A DNA stretch of 64,000 nucleotides, from the NCBI GenBank assembly GCA_937863225.1, contig CALMEI010000040.1, positions 235,313-299,312 of the forward strand. The letters run 5' to 3'. Each line of letters starts with the position of its first letter. The first letter of the stretch is position 1. Below the pieces are notes generated by a model. That model worked only from the letters and a program-made list of their open reading frames with translations. It did not search any database and had not been told where the DNA came from. Below are positions 47,067 through 57,125 of the stretch, piece after piece. This DNA is from an uncultured Polaromonas sp. GTDB lineage: Bacteria > Pseudomonadota > Gammaproteobacteria > Burkholderiales > Burkholderiaceae_C. Position numbers and translations under genes: made by a program.

Positions 47067-47341
47067 GTTGAGGCTCCTTCATTTAAGTTAAACAACAAGT
47101 TGGCGATTATGCAACACACTTAATTGAAGTCAACTTTTTGCTAAATAACCAATTTTTGTCAGATTGACTCTGGAGTGAAGCTTTAAAATGGGCTTCAAAT
47201 CATGCTTTCGGATTAGCCACGGATTGGATTTAGCTCCCACTGGTCAGCTACAATGCAGTGTTTACCCTAGCTAAACTCGGCTTGAGCATGTTTAAGCCCT
47301 ATTTTTTCTGATTCTGAGTGATTTAAAACCTGAGGAAACAC

Positions 47342-47971
47342 ATGAGTAGCACAATAACGACCCCACCAATGGGTGGCGACAGCAGCGTCGACAACAGTAA
47401 AAGAACTTGGTTAATTGCATCCAGCTGCGCTGGCGCAGTGGGTGCAGGTTTTGTAGCCGTGCCTTTTGTCAGCAGCTTTTCGCCTTCTGAGCGCGCCAAG
47501 GCAGCTGGGGCAGCCGTCGAGGTTGACATATCTACTCTCAAGCCTGGTGAAAAAATCACCGTTGAATGGCGCGGTAAACCTGTTTGGATTGTGCGTCGCA
47601 CCCCCGAACAATTGGCCGCTTTAAAGGGCTTGGCACCACAGTTAGCTGACCCGGATTCAAAACGCAATCCTGATACCTATACACCCACCTATGCGCGCAA
47701 CGAGGCACGTTCTATCAAACCTGAAGTTTTTGTAGCGGTCGGTATTTGCACACATTTGGGATGCTCTCCATCAGATAAATTCACCGCTGGCCCACAACCA
47801 TCATTGCCAGATGACTGGCAAGGCGGCTTCTTCTGCCCATGCCATGGTTCAACATTTGACATGGCCGGACGTGTCTACAAAAACAAACCAGCACCCGACA
47901 ATTTAGAAGTTCCTCCTCATATGTATCTATCGGACAACCGACTGATCATTGGTGAAGACAAGAAAGCGTAA
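47342..47971 (+). CDS. petA: Ubiquinol-cytochrome c reductase, Rieske subunit
   Basis: A 209-residue protein with an N-terminal anchor (residues 22-46) and a Rieske domain. The 2Fe-2S ligands are C136 and H138 (CTHLGC) and C165 and H168 (CPCHGS). A KR preceding the anchor (SKRTWLIA) resembles a twin-arginine-type signal, consistent with Tat export of Rieske proteins. It leads petABC, which oxidises ubiquinol and reduces cytochrome c. The 275-bp region upstream holds no gene; TACAAT at 47249-47254 is a possible -10. Confidence 0.95.
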   Translation: MSSTITTPPMGGDSSVDNSKRTWLIASSCAGAVGAGFVAVPFVSSFSPSERAKAAGAAVEVDISTLKPGEKITVEWRGKPVWIVRRTPEQLAALKGLAPQLADPDSKRNPDTYTPTYARNEARSIKPEVFVAVGICTHLGCSPSDKFTAGPQPSLPDDWQGGFFCPCHGSTFDMAGRVYKNKPAPDNLEVPPHMYLSDNRLIIGEDKKA

Positions 47972-47983
47972 GGAAAGACCATC

Positions 47984-49384
47984 ATGGCAACATTCAAAGA
48001 AGTTTCTCCAAACGCCCCAGCTGGCGAAAAATTACTCAACTGGATTGACAACCGTTTCCCATTGACACCGATTTGGGAAGGCGCTTGGGGCAAGTACTAC
48101 GCACCAAAGAATTTTAATTTCTGGTACATCTTCGGTATTTTGGCCACTGTGGTGTTGGTCATTCAAATCGTCACGGGTATTTTCTTGACGATGCATTACA
48201 AGCCAGATGCAGCATCAGCGTTCGCTTCGGTGGAATACATCATGCGCGATGTACCTTGGGGCTCCATCATTCGTTACATGCACTCGACTGGCGCTTCGAT
48301 GTTTTTCGTCGTGGTGTATTTGCACATGTACCGTGGCTTGATTTACGGCAGCTATCGCAAACCGCGTGAATTAACTTGGATGTTTGGCTGTGCGATTTTC
48401 TTGGCACTGATGGCCGAAGCGTTCATGGGTTATTTGTTACCTTGGGGCCAAATGAGCTACTGGGGCGCACAAGTGATTGTGAATTTGTTTTCTGCCATTC
48501 CCGTTATCGGCCCTGATTTGTCATTGTTGATCCGTGGCGATTATGTGGTGGGCGATGCCACCTTGAATCGATTCTTTGCTTTCCACGTGATCGCCGTACC
48601 GTTGGTCCTTTTGGGATTGATCGCGGCGCATTTGATTGCTTTGCATGAAACCGGTTCAAACAACCCTGATGGCATTGAAGTTAAAAAGAACTTAGGTCCG
48701 GATGGTCACCCAGTTGACAGCATTCCATCACACCCATACTACACGGTGCATGATATTTTTGGCGTCAGCTTGTTCCTGATTGTGTTCGCAGCCATTGTGT
48801 TCTTTGCGCCTGAGATGGGCGGCTATTTCTTGGAGTACAACAACTTCATTCCTGCTGATCCATTGAAGACTCCATTGCACATTTCTCCCGCTTGGTATTT
48901 CGCACCGACTTACTCGATGTTGCGCTCAGTGACCTCTGAAATGATGTACGTTTTAATCGCTTGCGTTTTGGCGGCTGGTGCTTTTGCAGGATTTAAATCT
49001 AAATTACCGAAACCATTCAAACTGGCAGCCATGGGTGTGGCACTTGCGGTTGCCGCAGCCATGATGGCGATTGATGCCAAATTCTGGGGTGTGGTGGTCA
49101 TGGGCGGCGCTATCGTCATCTTGTTCTTCTTGCCATGGTTGGATAACTGCGAAGTGAAATCTATACGCTATCGCCCCGATTGGCACAAATACATGTATGC
49201 CATATTTGTATTGGTCTTCATCATGCTGGGGTACTTGGGCATGCAAGCACCATCACCACTTTTTGAAAGATTATCGCAATTTGGTACTTTGTTCTACTTT
49301 GGTTTCTTTTTGTTGATGCCCTGGTGGAGCACCATTGGCAAATGCAAACCAGTACCCGACCGCGTTACCTTCAAAGCCCACTAA
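47984..49384 (+). CDS. petB: Ubiquinol-cytochrome c reductase, cytochrome b subunit
   Basis: A 466-residue membrane subunit. Haem-ligand histidines lie in the helices MHSTGASMFFVVVYLHMYRG and FHVIAVPLVLLGLIAAHLIALHE. The Qo-site motif PEWY is represented as SPAWYFAPTYSMLRS. It has one or two more C-terminal spans than mitochondrial cytochrome b, as usual in betaproteobacteria. It starts 12 bp after petA. Confidence 0.95.
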   Translation: MATFKEVSPNAPAGEKLLNWIDNRFPLTPIWEGAWGKYYAPKNFNFWYIFGILATVVLVIQIVTGIFLTMHYKPDAASAFASVEYIMRDVPWGSIIRYMHSTGASMFFVVVYLHMYRGLIYGSYRKPRELTWMFGCAIFLALMAEAFMGYLLPWGQMSYWGAQVIVNLFSAIPVIGPDLSLLIRGDYVVGDATLNRFFAFHVIAVPLVLLGLIAAHLIALHETGSNNPDGIEVKKNLGPDGHPVDSIPSHPYYTVHDIFGVSLFLIVFAAIVFFAPEMGGYFLEYNNFIPADPLKTPLHISPAWYFAPTYSMLRSVTSEMMYVLIACVLAAGAFAGFKSKLPKPFKLAAMGVALAVAAAMMAIDAKFWGVVVMGGAIVILFFLPWLDNCEVKSIRYRPDWHKYMYAIFVLVFIMLGYLGMQAPSPLFERLSQFGTLFYFGFFLLMPWWSTIGKCKPVPDRVTFKAH

Positions 49385-49403
49385 GTACAGGAAGATGAAA
49401 GAC

Positions 49404-50174
49404 ATGAAAACAAAACTTCTTAACTTATTCGCCGCATCGTGTTTGATGCTGGGTATGTCATCTGCTGTACAGGCTTCGTCTGCAGGTATTGCTTGGGACA
49501 AAGCACCCATTAATTTAAGCGACAACGCCTCTCTGCAAAATGGCGCCAAATTGTTTGTCAACTACTGCCTGAATTGTCATTCAGCCGCTTACATGCGCTA
49601 CAACCGCATGGTCGATATTGGCTTGTCTCCCACCCAAATCAAAGAAAACTTACTTTTTGCTGCTGATAAAGTAGGCGATACCATGCAAGCCAGCATCAAC
49701 CCCAAGCAAGCCAAAGATTTGTTTGGGGCTGCGCCACCTGATTTGTCTGTGATTGCACGTTCACGCGCAGGCGCAGGCGGATCTGGTGCTGACTATTTGT
49801 ACACCTATTTGCGTTCGTATTACCGTGACGACACAACCACCACGGGATGGAACAATCTGGCCTTTCCTTCGGTCGCCATGCCGCATGTTTTATGGGAGCT
49901 GCAAGGTGAACGCAAGCCTGTATTTGAAGAAAAGCAAGAACATGGTCACGCAGTTAAAACCTTCACAGGAAAATGGGAACAAGTTACCAAAGGCAGCATG
50001 ACCCCAGCAGCTTTTGATCAGTCCGTGGGTGATTTGGTTAACTTTCTGCAATGGATGGGCGAACCAGGTCAAGCCAAACGTACCAGCTTAGGTTGGTATG
50101 TATTGGCGTTTCTGTCCATGCTTGCTTTCTTTACTTGGCGCTTGAGCAAGGCGTATTGGAAAGACGTCAAGTAA
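49404..50174 (+). CDS. petC: Ubiquinol-cytochrome c reductase, cytochrome c1 subunit
   Basis: A 256-residue cytochrome c1 with a signal peptide (MKTKLLNLFAASCLMLGMSSAVQA). The haem site is C55-LN-C58-H59, the sixth-ligand region is around the late MP (SVAMPHVLWELQG), and a C-terminal anchor is GWYVLAFLSMLAFFTW. The ATG at 49404 is 9 nt from AGGAAG. An ATG at 49395 abuts that site and one at 49335 lies inside petB, so both are less likely. A structured terminator follows. Confidence 0.94.
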   Translation: MKTKLLNLFAASCLMLGMSSAVQASSAGIAWDKAPINLSDNASLQNGAKLFVNYCLNCHSAAYMRYNRMVDIGLSPTQIKENLLFAADKVGDTMQASINPKQAKDLFGAAPPDLSVIARSRAGAGGSGADYLYTYLRSYYRDDTTTTGWNNLAFPSVAMPHVLWELQGERKPVFEEKQEHGHAVKTFTGKWEQVTKGSMTPAAFDQSVGDLVNFLQWMGEPGQAKRTSLGWYVLAFLSMLAFFTWRLSKAYWKDVK

Positions 50175-50194
50175 AATAGACGATTCGAACCTAG

Positions 50195-50229
50195 AGTGGT
50201 AGCGCCTCAAGGTGCTGCCACTTTTTTTT
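50195..50229 (+). terminator. Intrinsic terminator after petC
   Basis: AGTGGTAGC (50195-50203) pairs with GCTGCCACT (50214-50222), with one G-T pair, followed by a run of eight T. It separates petABC from sspAB. Confidence 0.85.
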
Positions 50230-50249
50230 GTTTATAGGAGTCCTACACC

Positions 50250-50861
50250 ATGATGGTGCTTTATTCGGGAACAACATGTCCCTTCTCTCACCGTAGCCGT
50301 TTTGTTCTTTTTGAAAAAGGAATGGACTTTGAAATTCGCGATGTCGATTTGTACAACAAATCGGAAGACATCTTGTTGATGAACCCCTATGGTCAAGTAC
50401 CTATTTTGGTTGAACGTGATTTAATTTTGTATGAATCAAACATCATCAATGAATACATTGACGAGCGTTTCCCACATCCACAATTGATGCCAGGCGATCC
50501 AGTGGACCGCGCCCGTGTTCGATTGTTTTTGCTAAATTTTGAAAAAGAATTGTTCGTGCATGTGAGTATTTTGGAAGACCGTGCCAACAAAGGCAATGAA
50601 AAGGTCCTCGAAAAAGCCCGCTCCCATATACGTGATCGTTTAACCCAACTGGCACCTGTATTTTTGAAGAACAAATACATGTTGGGCGAAAATTTCTCAA
50701 TGTTGGATGTTGCCATTGCACCCCTACTCTGGCGTTTGGGTCACTATGGCATCGATCTCAGCAAAAATGCCGCTCCATTGCTGAAATATGCGGAACGCAT
50801 ATTTGCACGCCCAGCTTATATTGAGGCGTTAACGCCTTCTGAAAAGGTCATGCGCAAATAA
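50250..50861 (+). CDS. sspA: Stringent starvation protein A
   Basis: A 203-residue protein with a glutathione-S-transferase fold: thioredoxin-like N-terminus (VLYSGTTCPFSHRSRFVLFEKGMDFEIRDVDL), the conserved PYGQVPILVERDLILYESNIINEYIDERFPHP, and an all-alpha C-terminal domain. SspA binds RNA polymerase and affects stationary-phase and acid-stress expression. TAGGAG precedes the ATG. sspB follows 14 bp downstream. Confidence 0.94.
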   Translation: MMVLYSGTTCPFSHRSRFVLFEKGMDFEIRDVDLYNKSEDILLMNPYGQVPILVERDLILYESNIINEYIDERFPHPQLMPGDPVDRARVRLFLLNFEKELFVHVSILEDRANKGNEKVLEKARSHIRDRLTQLAPVFLKNKYMLGENFSMLDVAIAPLLWRLGHYGIDLSKNAAPLLKYAERIFARPAYIEALTPSEKVMRK

Positions 50862-50875
50862 TGTAGTGCTTGTGT

Positions 50876-51319
50876 ATGGATGGTTTGCCAGCTCTGACAT
50901 CGACTCGTCCCTACCTCATTCGTGCCATGCACGAATGGTGTAGCGACAATGGTTTTACACCCTACATCAGTGTGTTTGTGGACAAGAATACACTGGTTCC
51001 CACCGAACATGTGAAAGACAATGAGATCATTTTGAACGTCAGCTATGACGCCACCAGTGGATTACAGATTGGCAATGAATTCGTCCATTTCAAAAGCCGT
51101 TTCTCTGGTGTAGTGCGCGACCTGATGATTCCTATTAACAACATCCAAGCCATCTTCGCCAAAGAAAATGGCCAAGGCATGTCTTTTCCAAAAGTCACTG
51201 TCACGGAAGATCACATTGCACAAACCGAAAGCGCAAATAAAACGCATGCTGACACGCCAGTTGATACGACAGAGGCAGCGCCCAAGCGATCACGTTCTCA
51301 TTTGACAATTGTGAAGTAA
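50876..51319 (+). CDS. sspB: ClpXP protease adaptor SspB
   Basis: A 147-residue adaptor that delivers ssrA-tagged and other substrates to ClpXP. The folded N-terminal domain (TSTRPYLIRAMHEWCSDNGFTPYISVFVD) is followed by a flexible acidic linker and a C-terminal ClpX-binding tail ending SHLTIVK, comparable to LRVVK in E. coli SspB. The ATG at 50876 is used; a TTG two codons earlier is possible. It is co-transcribed with sspA. Confidence 0.93.
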   Translation: MDGLPALTSTRPYLIRAMHEWCSDNGFTPYISVFVDKNTLVPTEHVKDNEIILNVSYDATSGLQIGNEFVHFKSRFSGVVRDLMIPINNIQAIFAKENGQGMSFPKVTVTEDHIAQTESANKTHADTPVDTTEAAPKRSRSHLTIVK

Positions 51320-51380
51320 TGCGGTTTTTTCAAAGCTTCTTTTAAAGCTTCATCATTTTTCAAGTTAAAATACAAAACGC

Positions 51381-51456
51381 GCCGATTTAGCTCAGTTGGT
51401 AGAGCACCCGCCTTGTAAGCGGTAGGTCATCAGTTCGACTCCGATAATCGGCACCA
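51381..51456 (+). tRNA. tRNA-Thr (TGT)
   Basis: A 76-nt cloverleaf with encoded CCA. Acceptor GCCGATT pairs with AATCGGC, the anticodon loop is CTTGTAA (anticodon TGT, threonine), and the T arm has CAGTTCGACTC. Confidence 0.96.
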
Positions 51457-51480
51457 TATTTAACGTTTGCAATTGCATGT

Positions 51481-51792
51481 TTACCTGTTTTTAGCTAAAC
51501 ACAATTTCAATCGTATTTCCAGTGATGGCACACCAGTAGATGCCAGATGCGCTTGAAAAACTGGGATCAGTTGCCTTACTTTTGACATGGCGGCGCTCCC
51601 ATCTACCAGCAAGCACCAAGAAGCCCCATCAACAGGGCCAGCAAAAATAACAGAACGTAATTTTGTAGGAATTAAGAACTGTATGGACTGCAACCTTTCA
51701 TTGGATTCTTTGGATGCACGCATCAGACTCGCCAAAGTTGGCGCTTCTTCGGCAGCTTCTGTCAGAGTGAATGGTGTGTTGCGACGCTTCAT
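51481..51792 (-). CDS. DciA/DUF721-like protein
   Basis: A protein of 103 residues from the ATG at 51792 (MKRRNTPFTLTEAAEEAPTLASL), or up to 129 if earlier starts at 51825 or 51870 are used. The core ERLQSIQFLIPTKLRSVIFAGPVDGASWCLLVDGSAAMSKVRQLIPVFQAHL fits the DUF721/DciA group, some of which load the DnaB helicase. In Comamonadaceae such a gene usually lies opposite an M23 peptidase before secA, as here. The two longer starts would overlap the divergent peptidase gene. Confidence 0.65.
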   Translation of the reverse strand: MKRRNTPFTLTEAAEEAPTLASLMRASKESNERLQSIQFLIPTKLRSVIFAGPVDGASWCLLVDGSAAMSKVRQLIPVFQAHLASTGVPSLEIRLKLCLAKNR

Positions 51793-51819
51793 GCGATTCA
51801 AATTCGAGGACACTTTGTT

Positions 51820-52782
51820 ATGCATTTGATTATCACAGATGCTTGGCTGGCCAAGAGCAAAGCATTGCATTTGAGTGGCACCAAGTTATTCTTTGCTGGA
51901 ATATTGATTTCGCTCACCCTGATGCTCGTAGCGGCCTTGCTTTACCACTGGGTTTTTCTAAAAGGCGCACGAGAAGGATGGCCGATTGTGGGTTCCATGG
52001 TCAAATTTGTGGTCAAAGACGAAACCGATAATCGCGATCGTTATCTGCGTGAAAATTTAGATGCCTTGGCGAAAAAGGTTGGTGAGTTGCAAGCTAAATT
52101 GGTGCAGCTCGATTCACTGGGTGAAAGAGTTGCTGGTTTGGCTGGCATATCACCCAGCGAACTCAAGCTAACCACAGGTGGGCGCGGTGGCGTTTTAATT
52201 TCCACTCAATCTTTAACCGTTGAACAGATGCAAGCAACTTTGGATGCCTTGGAAGCTCACACGGGTCAACGTGTTGACTTGCTCACTGTCATTGAGTCAC
52301 GCTTATTTGAAAACAAAATCAAAAAAATGATGATTCCCACGCAAAAACCCGTTTTAAGCGGTGAAGTGGGCTCACCCTTTGGTTGGCGCAAAGACCCATT
52401 GAATGGCGGCAGTGCATTACACACTGGACTGGACTTCCCAGCCAGCCCAGGAACGCCCATTCATGCTGCCGCGGGTGGCGTTGTGGTGACACAAGAATAC
52501 CACCCTGCGTATGGCAATATGGTAGAAGTTGATCATGGCAATGACTTAATCACCCGTTACGCCCATTCATCCAGCGTTTTGGTCAAAAAAGGCGACCTTA
52601 TCAAAAGGGGGCAAAAAATTGCTGAGGTAGGAACCACAGGGCGCTCAACCGGTCCTCATCTGCATTTTGAAGTGCTGGTTCAAGGTGTTCCGCAAGATCC
52701 GCAAAAGTTTTTAAATGCAGGGGATTCGACGAAAAACGTCGCATTAGCGGGTAATCGCAATCCAGCGCAACAAAAGAGGTGA
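51820..52782 (+). CDS. M23 family metallopeptidase
   Basis: A 320-residue envelope protein with one N-terminal span (LFFAGILISLTLMLVAALLYHWVF, 23-46), a coiled-coil region (LRENLDALAKKVGELQAKLVQLDSL) and a C-terminal LytM/M23 domain with zinc motifs HTGLD and HLHFEV. It should cut peptidoglycan cross-links or, if inactive, activate amidases. The zinc ligands look intact. secA follows after 178 bp without another gene. Confidence 0.9.
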   Translation: MHLIITDAWLAKSKALHLSGTKLFFAGILISLTLMLVAALLYHWVFLKGAREGWPIVGSMVKFVVKDETDNRDRYLRENLDALAKKVGELQAKLVQLDSLGERVAGLAGISPSELKLTTGGRGGVLISTQSLTVEQMQATLDALEAHTGQRVDLLTVIESRLFENKIKKMMIPTQKPVLSGEVGSPFGWRKDPLNGGSALHTGLDFPASPGTPIHAAAGGVVVTQEYHPAYGNMVEVDHGNDLITRYAHSSSVLVKKGDLIKRGQKIAEVGTTGRSTGPHLHFEVLVQGVPQDPQKFLNAGDSTKNVALAGNRNPAQQKR

Positions 52783-52960
52783 GCCACAGCGCATCAACTG
52801 CACTGGCGTGGAATCAGAAGCACCGATGCAGTTAAAATCACCCTTGCGACTGGACTTGTAATTTACTTGGTCAGCCTCAGATAATTTCACACATTTACAA
52901 CAATTAACCAGAGTAGTTGATCGCCGCGTCAATGGATGCCCAGCGCTTGACTTTGTATTG

Positions 52961-55711
52961 ATGGCCAGTAACTTTCTCACCAAAATCTTCGGCAGTCGCA
53001 ATGACCGTCAACTCAAACAATACAAGAAAACCGTTGCACAAATCAACGCAATGGAATCCAGTCTTGAGAGCTTGAGCGATGAACAACTGAAAGACAAAAC
53101 AACCGAGTTTAAAGACAGGGCTGCCAAGGGCGAATCTCTGGACGCGTTACTGCCTGAAGCTTTCGCCGTTGTGCGCGAAGGCTCCAAGCGCGTCATGAAA
53201 ATGCGCCACTTTGATGTCCAAATGCTGGGTGGTATGTCGCTCCATTACGGAAAGATTTCTGAAATGGGAACAGGTGAGGGTAAAACGCTCACCGCTACTT
53301 TGCCTGTGTATTTGAATGCACTCAGTGGCAAAGGCGTGCATGTGGTGACTGTGAACGATTACCTGGCCAACCGTGATGCGCGTTGGATGGGCAAACTTTA
53401 CAATTTTTTGGGTTTGACAGTAGGCATTAACTTACCCAACATGGCACGCGAAGAAAAGCAGGAAGCCTACCGTGCAGACATCACTTATGGCACAAACAAC
53501 GAATATGGTTTTGACTATTTGCGCGACAACATGGTTTACGAAGTCGGTGACCGCGTGCAAAGGGGATTGAATTTCGCCATCGTGGATGAAGTTGATTCCA
53601 TTCTGATTGATGAAGCGCGTACCCCATTGATCATCAGCGGGCAAGCCGAAGATCACACCGAAATGTACTTGGCCATGAATAAAGTGGCCCCCATGCTAAG
53701 CAAACAAGAAGGTGAATTGGATTTGCGCACGGGTGAAGGTGTGACCAAGCCTGGCGATTTCACTTTAGACGAAAAAACGCAACAAGTGGTCTTGACCGAA
53801 ATGGGGCATGAGAATGCCGAACGCCTCTTGTTTAACATGGGTTTGATTCCAGAAGGGGCAACGCTTTACGATCCTGCCAACATTTCTCTGGTGCATCACC
53901 TTTATGCCGCTTTGCGCGCCAGAAATTTGTACCACAAAGACCAGCATTACGTGGTTCAAAACGGCGAGATTGTGATTGTGGATGAGTTCACAGGACGCTT
54001 GATGTCTGGTCGCCGTTGGAGCGACGGTTTGCACCAAGCTGTAGAAGCCAAAGAGGGTGTAGCCATACAGGCTGAAAACCAAACCATGGCTTCGATCACC
54101 TTCCAAAATTATTTCCGCTTGTACAACAAATTAGCGGGCATGACGGGCACTGCCGATACCGAAGCCTACGAGTTCCAAGAAATTTATGGCTTGGAAACCT
54201 TGGTGATGCCCCCCAATCGCCCAAGCCAACGCGTCGATCAATTGGATCGCGTTTATAAAACCACCAAAGAAAAATACCAAGCTGCAGTCACCGAGATACG
54301 TGAATGCTATGAGCGTGGACAACCGGTGTTGGTGGGTACCACATCCATTGAGAACTCAGAAATCATCGATCAATTGTTGACCCAAGAAAACCTGCCGCAC
54401 CAGGTCCTCAATGCCAAACAACATGCGCGTGAAGCGGATATTGTGGCGCAAGCTGGTCGCCCCAAAATGATCACCATTGCCACCAATATGGCTGGCCGCG
54501 GAACAGATATTGTGTTGGGCGGTAACTTGCAAATGGCCATTGATGCACTGGACTCAGATGAAACACTGGATGCAGCGACCAAAGCCACAAAAGTAGAGCA
54601 ATTGCGTGCGCAATGGGCCGCCGATCACGAATTTGTGAAATCTGTGGGTGGATTGCGTATCGTCGCTACCGAGCGCCATGAATCTCGTCGCATCGACAAC
54701 CAGTTGCGTGGTCGTTCAGGTCGTCAAGGTGACAACGGTTCGTCTCGCTTTTTCTTAAGCTTGGATGATCCCTTGATGCGCATTTTCGCGGGCGACCGCG
54801 TCAGAGCCATCATGGACAAATTGAAAATGCCCGAAGGTGAAGCCATCGAAGCCGGCATCGTGACACGCAGCATTGAGAGTGCGCAGCGTAAAGTAGAGTC
54901 ACGCAATTTTGATATTCGCAAACAATTATTGGAATACGATGACGTTGCGAATGACCAACGCAAGGTGATTTACCAGCAACGCAATGACATCTTGGATGCC
55001 ACCAAACTGACTGAACAAATCAAGTCATTGCGTGAAGGTTGCTTCACCGATTTGACCCGTGCCTATGTGCCAGAAGACTCGGTCGAAGAGCAATGGGATT
55101 TGGCTGGTTTAGAAAAAGTCTTGGCACAAGACTGGCATATTTCCCTCAATCTGACTCAAGATGTCAATGCCGCACAGCAAATTGATGATTCAGATGTTCT
55201 TGAAAAAGTCATTGCGGCGGCCAATGCGGCCTTTGAAGACAAACTCGAGCAAATTGGTGAAGAGAACTTCACGCACTTTGAACGCATGGTTTTGCTGCAA
55301 AGCATTGACACCCATTGGCGCGAACACTTGAGCTCTTTGGATTATTTGCGTCAAGGCATTCATTTGCGTGGTTACGCACAAAAGCAACCTAAGCAAGAAT
55401 ACAAACGCGAAGCATTTGAATTGTTTGGACAACTGTTGGATGCCGTTAAGAACGACGTGACAAAAGTCTTAATGACTGTGAAAGTTCAATCCAGCGAAGA
55501 AATTGAGCGTGCCGCAGAAGATTTGGAAACCCGAGCCGAAAAGATTGCCAACGTGACTTACACCGCACCAACCGAAACGGGTGAAGTACAAACCGTGGTG
55601 GATGACTCCACTGTTCAAGCTTCGAATGCCGTACCACGCGTGGGTCGCAATGAACCCTGCCCTTGCGGCAGTGGCAAAAAATACAAACACTGTCACGGCA
55701 AATTGGCGTAA
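52961..55711 (+). CDS. secA: Preprotein translocase ATPase SecA
   Basis: A 916-residue motor that drives proteins through SecYEG. Walker A is MGTGEGKT (102-109), the [12 protein letters not shown] box follows, and later come the second nucleotide-binding fold ([11 protein letters not shown]) and the C-terminal zinc and SecB-binding motif [14 protein letters not shown]. The ATG at 52961 is preferred over the TTG directly before it. The leader holds a possible 7-bp stem (52796-52802 with 52827-52833) but no secM-like gene was seen. Confidence 0.97.
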   Translation: MASNFLTKIFGSRNDRQLKQYKKTVAQINAMESSLESLSDEQLKDKTTEFKDRAAKGESLDALLPEAFAVVREGSKRVMKMRHFDVQMLGGMSLHYGKISEMGTGEGKTLTATLPVYLNALSGKGVHVVTVNDYLANRDARWMGKLYNFLGLTVGINLPNMAREEKQEAYRADITYGTNNEYGFDYLRDNMVYEVGDRVQRGLNFAIVDEVDSILIDEARTPLIISGQAEDHTEMYLAMNKVAPMLSKQEGELDLRTGEGVTKPGDFTLDEKTQQVVLTEMGHENAERLLFNMGLIPEGATLYDPANISLVHHLYAALRARNLYHKDQHYVVQNGEIVIVDEFTGRLMSGRRWSDGLHQAVEAKEGVAIQAENQTMASITFQNYFRLYNKLAGMTGTADTEAYEFQEIYGLETLVMPPNRPSQRVDQLDRVYKTTKEKYQAAVTEIRECYERGQPVLVGTTSIENSEIIDQLLTQENLPHQVLNAKQHAREADIVAQAGRPKMITIATNMAGRGTDIVLGGNLQMAIDALDSDETLDAATKATKVEQLRAQWAADHEFVKSVGGLRIVATERHESRRIDNQLRGRSGRQGDNGSSRFFLSLDDPLMRIFAGDRVRAIMDKLKMPEGEAIEAGIVTRSIESAQRKVESRNFDIRKQLLEYDDVANDQRKVIYQQRNDILDATKLTEQIKSLREGCFTDLTRAYVPEDSVEEQWDLAGLEKVLAQDWHISLNLTQDVNAAQQIDDSDVLEKVIAAANAAFEDKLEQIGEENFTHFERMVLLQSIDTHWREHLSSLDYLRQGIHLRGYAQKQPKQEYKREAFELFGQLLDAVKNDVTKVLMTVKVQSSEEIERAAEDLETRAEKIANVTYTAPTETGEVQTVVDDSTVQASNAVPRVGRNEPCPCGSGKKYKHCHGKLA

Positions 55712-55769
55712 CGACTGCACACCATATTGCAGCACACCATTTGTTTGACAGACAAATATGACATTGAAT

Positions 55770-55797
55770 AAAAAACGAGCTGAGGCTCGTTTTTTTT
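55770..55797 (+). terminator. Intrinsic terminator after secA
   Basis: ACGAGC (55775-55780) pairs with GCTCGT (55785-55790), extended by flanking A- and T-runs. The T-run is eight bases. Confidence 0.9.
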
Positions 55798-55836
55798 GGA
55801 TAATCAAGAGATGTATCAACTTAGGGAAGCCGAACC

Positions 55837-57096
55837 ATGCCAGTTAACCTGAATACTCCTGTTGCCAGCCAATTAAAAGCCATTGCTGGCGTGCGCATCG
55901 GTATCACCGAAGCGGGGGTCAGGAAGGCCAATCGCAAAGACCTCACCGTTATCATGCTAGACGAAGGTGCTACCGTCGCCGGCGTGTTCACCCAAAACCG
56001 CTTTTGCGCCGCTCCGGTTCAAATATGCAGAGAACACTTGCTTCTGAACCAAAACCAAAACCAGCCTCAAACAACCAGTGCAGGCATACGTGCCATGGTC
56101 ATCAATACGGGCAATGCCAATGCCGGTACAGGGGAAGATGGCTTGTCACGCGCACGCAGCACCTGCACAGCTTTAGCGCAGCGAATGGGTGTAACAGCAA
56201 CACAAATATTGCCTTTTTCTACCGGCGTCATCATGGAAACATTGCCAAGCGAACGCATCATCGCGGGTTTGGATGCAGCCATCGCCGATGCCAAAGAAGA
56301 CAATTGGTTGAATGCGGCGCAAGCCATCATGACCACAGACACGGTGCCCAAGGCTTTCAGCAAGCAGATACAAATTGCAGGCGCGACCGTCAACATAACA
56401 GGCATCAGCAAAGGTGCCGGCATGATTCGACCCAATATGGCGACCATGCTGGGTTTTATGGCCACCGATGCGTGTATAGCGCCAGCCGTCATGCAACAAC
56501 TGGCAACCGAATTGGCACAACAATCGTTTAACTGCATCACGGTGGATGGTGATACTTCGACCAACGATTCCTTCGTCGTGATTGCCAGCAACAAGGCCAA
56601 GCATCCAGCGGTTCAATCACTTGCCAGCCAAGATGGTCAAATTTTGAAAGCGGCCATGCTGGAAGTTGCGCAGCAATTGGCCCACGCCATTGTGCGCGAT
56701 GGTGAAGGCGCTACCAAATTCATCTCGATTAAAGTCAATGGTGGCAAAACCAATGAAGAATGTCGCCAAGTCGCTTACGCCATTGCCCACTCGCCCTTGG
56801 TCAAAACCGCATTTTTTGCCAGCGACCCCAATTTAGGGCGCATTTTGGCTGCTGTGGGTTATGCCGGTATTGATGATTTAGACCAAACCAAAATTGAACT
56901 GTTTTTGGACAATGTGCATGTGGCCACCCAAGGCGGTCGCAATCCGAGCTACCAAGAAGCAGACGGTCAAGCTGTGATGAAGCAAAGCGACATCACCGTG
57001 CGCATCGATTTGGGTCGTGACGCATGCACGCAAACGGTTTGGACCTGTGACCTATCGGAAGAGTACGTCAAAATCAATGCCGATTACCGGTCATAA
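55837..57096 (+). CDS. argJ: Bifunctional ornithine acetyltransferase / N-acetylglutamate synthase
   Basis: A 419-residue enzyme of the cyclic arginine pathway that moves the acetyl group from acetylornithine to glutamate. It self-cleaves before the nucleophile Thr203, seen in [16 protein letters not shown]. Other blocks are [24 protein letters not shown] and [17 protein letters not shown]-type tails are represented by [33 protein letters not shown] ending residues. Confidence 0.94.
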   Translation: MPVNLNTPVASQLKAIAGVRIGITEAGVRKANRKDLTVIMLDEGATVAGVFTQNRFCAAPVQICREHLLLNQNQNQPQTTSAGIRAMVINTGNANAGTGEDGLSRARSTCTALAQRMGVTATQILPFSTGVIMETLPSERIIAGLDAAIADAKEDNWLNAAQAIMTTDTVPKAFSKQIQIAGATVNITGISKGAGMIRPNMATMLGFMATDACIAPAVMQQLATELAQQSFNCITVDGDTSTNDSFVVIASNKAKHPAVQSLASQDGQILKAAMLEVAQQLAHAIVRDGEGATKFISIKVNGGKTNEECRQVAYAIAHSPLVKTAFFASDPNLGRILAAVGYAGIDDLDQTKIELFLDNVHVATQGGRNPSYQEADGQAVMKQSDITVRIDLGRDACTQTVWTCDLSEEYVKINADYRS

Positions 57097-57125
57097 AAAC
57101 TTTCTGAATAACCAGCACCCTTGCT

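Noticed and set aside
52796..52833. A secM-like regulatory leader upstream of secA
   Set aside because: There is only a 7-bp stem with a long loop and no small gene encoding an arrest peptide with an export signal.
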